Source: Fidelibacterota bacterium
GTDB taxonomy: Bacteria; Fidelibacterota; UBA8477; JABMPR01
Assembly: GCA_016784025.1 (NCBI GenBank)
Contig: JADHVL010000008.1
Coordinates: forward strand, 1 to 64,000
Length of the DNA: 64,000 nt
Reading direction: 5' to 3'
The notes beneath the pieces are model-generated. The model saw only the letters and a program-made list of their open reading frames with translations. It made no database searches and was not told where the DNA came from. The translations under genes and the position numbers were made by a program. Positions 63,254 through 64,000 of the stretch are shown here, piece after piece. Positions within the stretch are counted from its first letter, which is position 1. Each line of letters opens with the position of its first letter.

Positions 63254-64000
63254 CTAATATTTCTTGGAACGTCTGCGTTCAACAAAGAACGAGATATTCC
63301 CAAAAATGATGAACCCAACAATAACTATGTGAGCAACCGATTGGGCATCCATGCCACTGGTTCCAATCCCTGCCTGTCCAATGAGCTTTTCATACTCTGC
63401 AGCACCCGGCATCCCACCTAGAATTCCTTTGATCTGACCAGACTGGACATAAGGCATAACTTCATTCACTTGAATCGAGGTTGTACCTGTTCCCATAATG
63501 ACTCCCGTAGGATCAGCAGCATATTGAACCCATTCCACAGTGCCTGGATATCCGGCAGAAGCGGAAAAGAGGTAATCAAAATCAGCAACCTGGTTAATAC
63601 CATTCATCATGGGAATGTCATCAAGAAAATTTCCTTGAGAATCTACCGTATAGACTTTGCGAAAATTACTTACGAGGCCTTTGATAACCGCCTCATTTCC
63701 GGGACGGAAACCCAAAAGTACATAGTCTTCACCATAAACTTTCTGGTATTGATTAACGGCCACTTGTTGTATTGCTTCCATGGCCATGAATTGACCGTCT
63801 GGCCAGAGACAGGTGATGTAAACTTTCACATCCTTCTCGAACAGATGTCTAAGCAAGGCCACTGCCATTGGATGAATTTCAGGTTTAGTGCTAGGACCAT
63901 ATTCAAATGATACCAGCGCCTTGTCCCCCGATTCCAACTTCTCAACTGTATTATAAATAGTCTGAGAGGATACTGTTGGTCGGATAGGTAGATTCAGTGG
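63254..64000 (-). CDS. Unrecognised protein with C-terminal membrane anchor (5' end outside window)
   Basis: The reading frame stays open to the window edge: upstream of the first internal start-like TTG (63937) it reads P-L-N-L-P-I-R-P-T-V-S-S-Q-T without a stop, so the true start is beyond 64000 and at least 248 residues are present. An alpha/beta domain follows with L-L-R-H-L-F-E-K-D-V-K-V-Y-I and P-G-N-E-A-V-I-K, loosely like the auxiliary GldG-like domain beside ABC-2 exporters. The last 40 residues have one membrane helix (I-V-I-V-G-F-I-I-F-G) and a basic tail R-R-R-S-K-K-Y. No function assigned. Confidence 0.75.
   Translation of the reverse strand, partial: PLNLPIRPTVSSQTIYNTVEKLESGDKALVSFEYGPSTKPEIHPMAVALLRHLFEKDVKVYITCLWPDGQFMAMEAIQQVAVNQYQKVYGEDYVLLGFRPGNEAVIKGLVSNFRKVYTVDSQGNFLDDIPMMNGINQVADFDYLFSASAGYPGTVEWVQYAADPTGVIMGTGTTSIQVNEVMPYVQSGQIKGILGGMPGAAEYEKLIGQAGIGTSGMDAQSVAHIVIVGFIIFGNISFFVERRRSKKY

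Overview
This 64 kb window comes from a GC-moderate Gram-negative bacterium of the FCB group, most likely a Marinimicrobia-, KSB1- or Calditrichota-like lineage. The main reason is that eight large secreted proteins end in the same roughly 85-residue C-terminal module: an N-Y-P-N-P-F-N-P motif, a FlgD-like beta segment, then S-T/A-G-V-Y and a basic end of the type K-M-V-Y-L-K. This is the Por/type IX secretion (T9SS) sorting domain. The secretion machinery itself is not in the window, and the phylum call is inference from this signature. No rRNA, tRNA, CRISPR array or recognisable transposase was found. Region 1 (1-27.4 kb) is a secretome island. Six giant minus-strand surface proteins (134-19313 and 20229-22433) and one plus-strand protein (22771-27444) carry FG-GAP/VCBS, ASPIC/UnbV, ASH, cohesin-like, dockerin, LVIVD, CSLREA, right-handed beta-helix, lamin-tail and CotH-kinase modules. 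Several share near-identical DNA over their sorting domain. A manganese exporter gene (mntP) sits between them. Region 2 (27.5-36.4 kb) is housekeeping and signalling: a succinate-semialdehyde-type dehydrogenase, an APC amino-acid permease, a hybrid histidine kinase, a DUF4442 protein, and a four-gene overlapping chain rsmI - membrane protein - tmk - S41 protease. Region 3 (36.4-40.6 kb) is a three-gene set encoding the saccharopine route of lysine breakdown as separate polypeptides: lysine-ketoglutarate reductase, saccharopine dehydrogenase and an ALDH7-type aminoadipate semialdehyde dehydrogenase. Region 4 (40.9-45.1 kb) holds a TolB-like propeller, the DUF971 - small membrane protein - YbjQ - TrmH chain, and a UMF1-type MFS transporter with a clear terminator. 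Region 5 (45.3-59.7 kb) is the most coherent candidate system, a probable peptidoglycan or amino-sugar salvage island. It encodes two DUF1343/NamZ-like exo-muramidase lipoproteins around a GH18 hydrolase that carries a T9SS tail, an AmpG-like permease with a large insertion, a sodium:solute symporter, a SpoIID/LytB-domain protein, an ASKHA-fold sugar kinase, a family 2 glycosyltransferase, and alanine racemase nearby. Region 6 (59.8-64 kb) has an HU gene, a nucleoside-deoxyribosyltransferase-like protein, an ABC-2 exporter pair and two unrecognised membrane proteins, the last cut by the window end. Adjacency, overlaps and spacing are read directly from the sequence; biochemical roles rest on family recognition by eye without any search.
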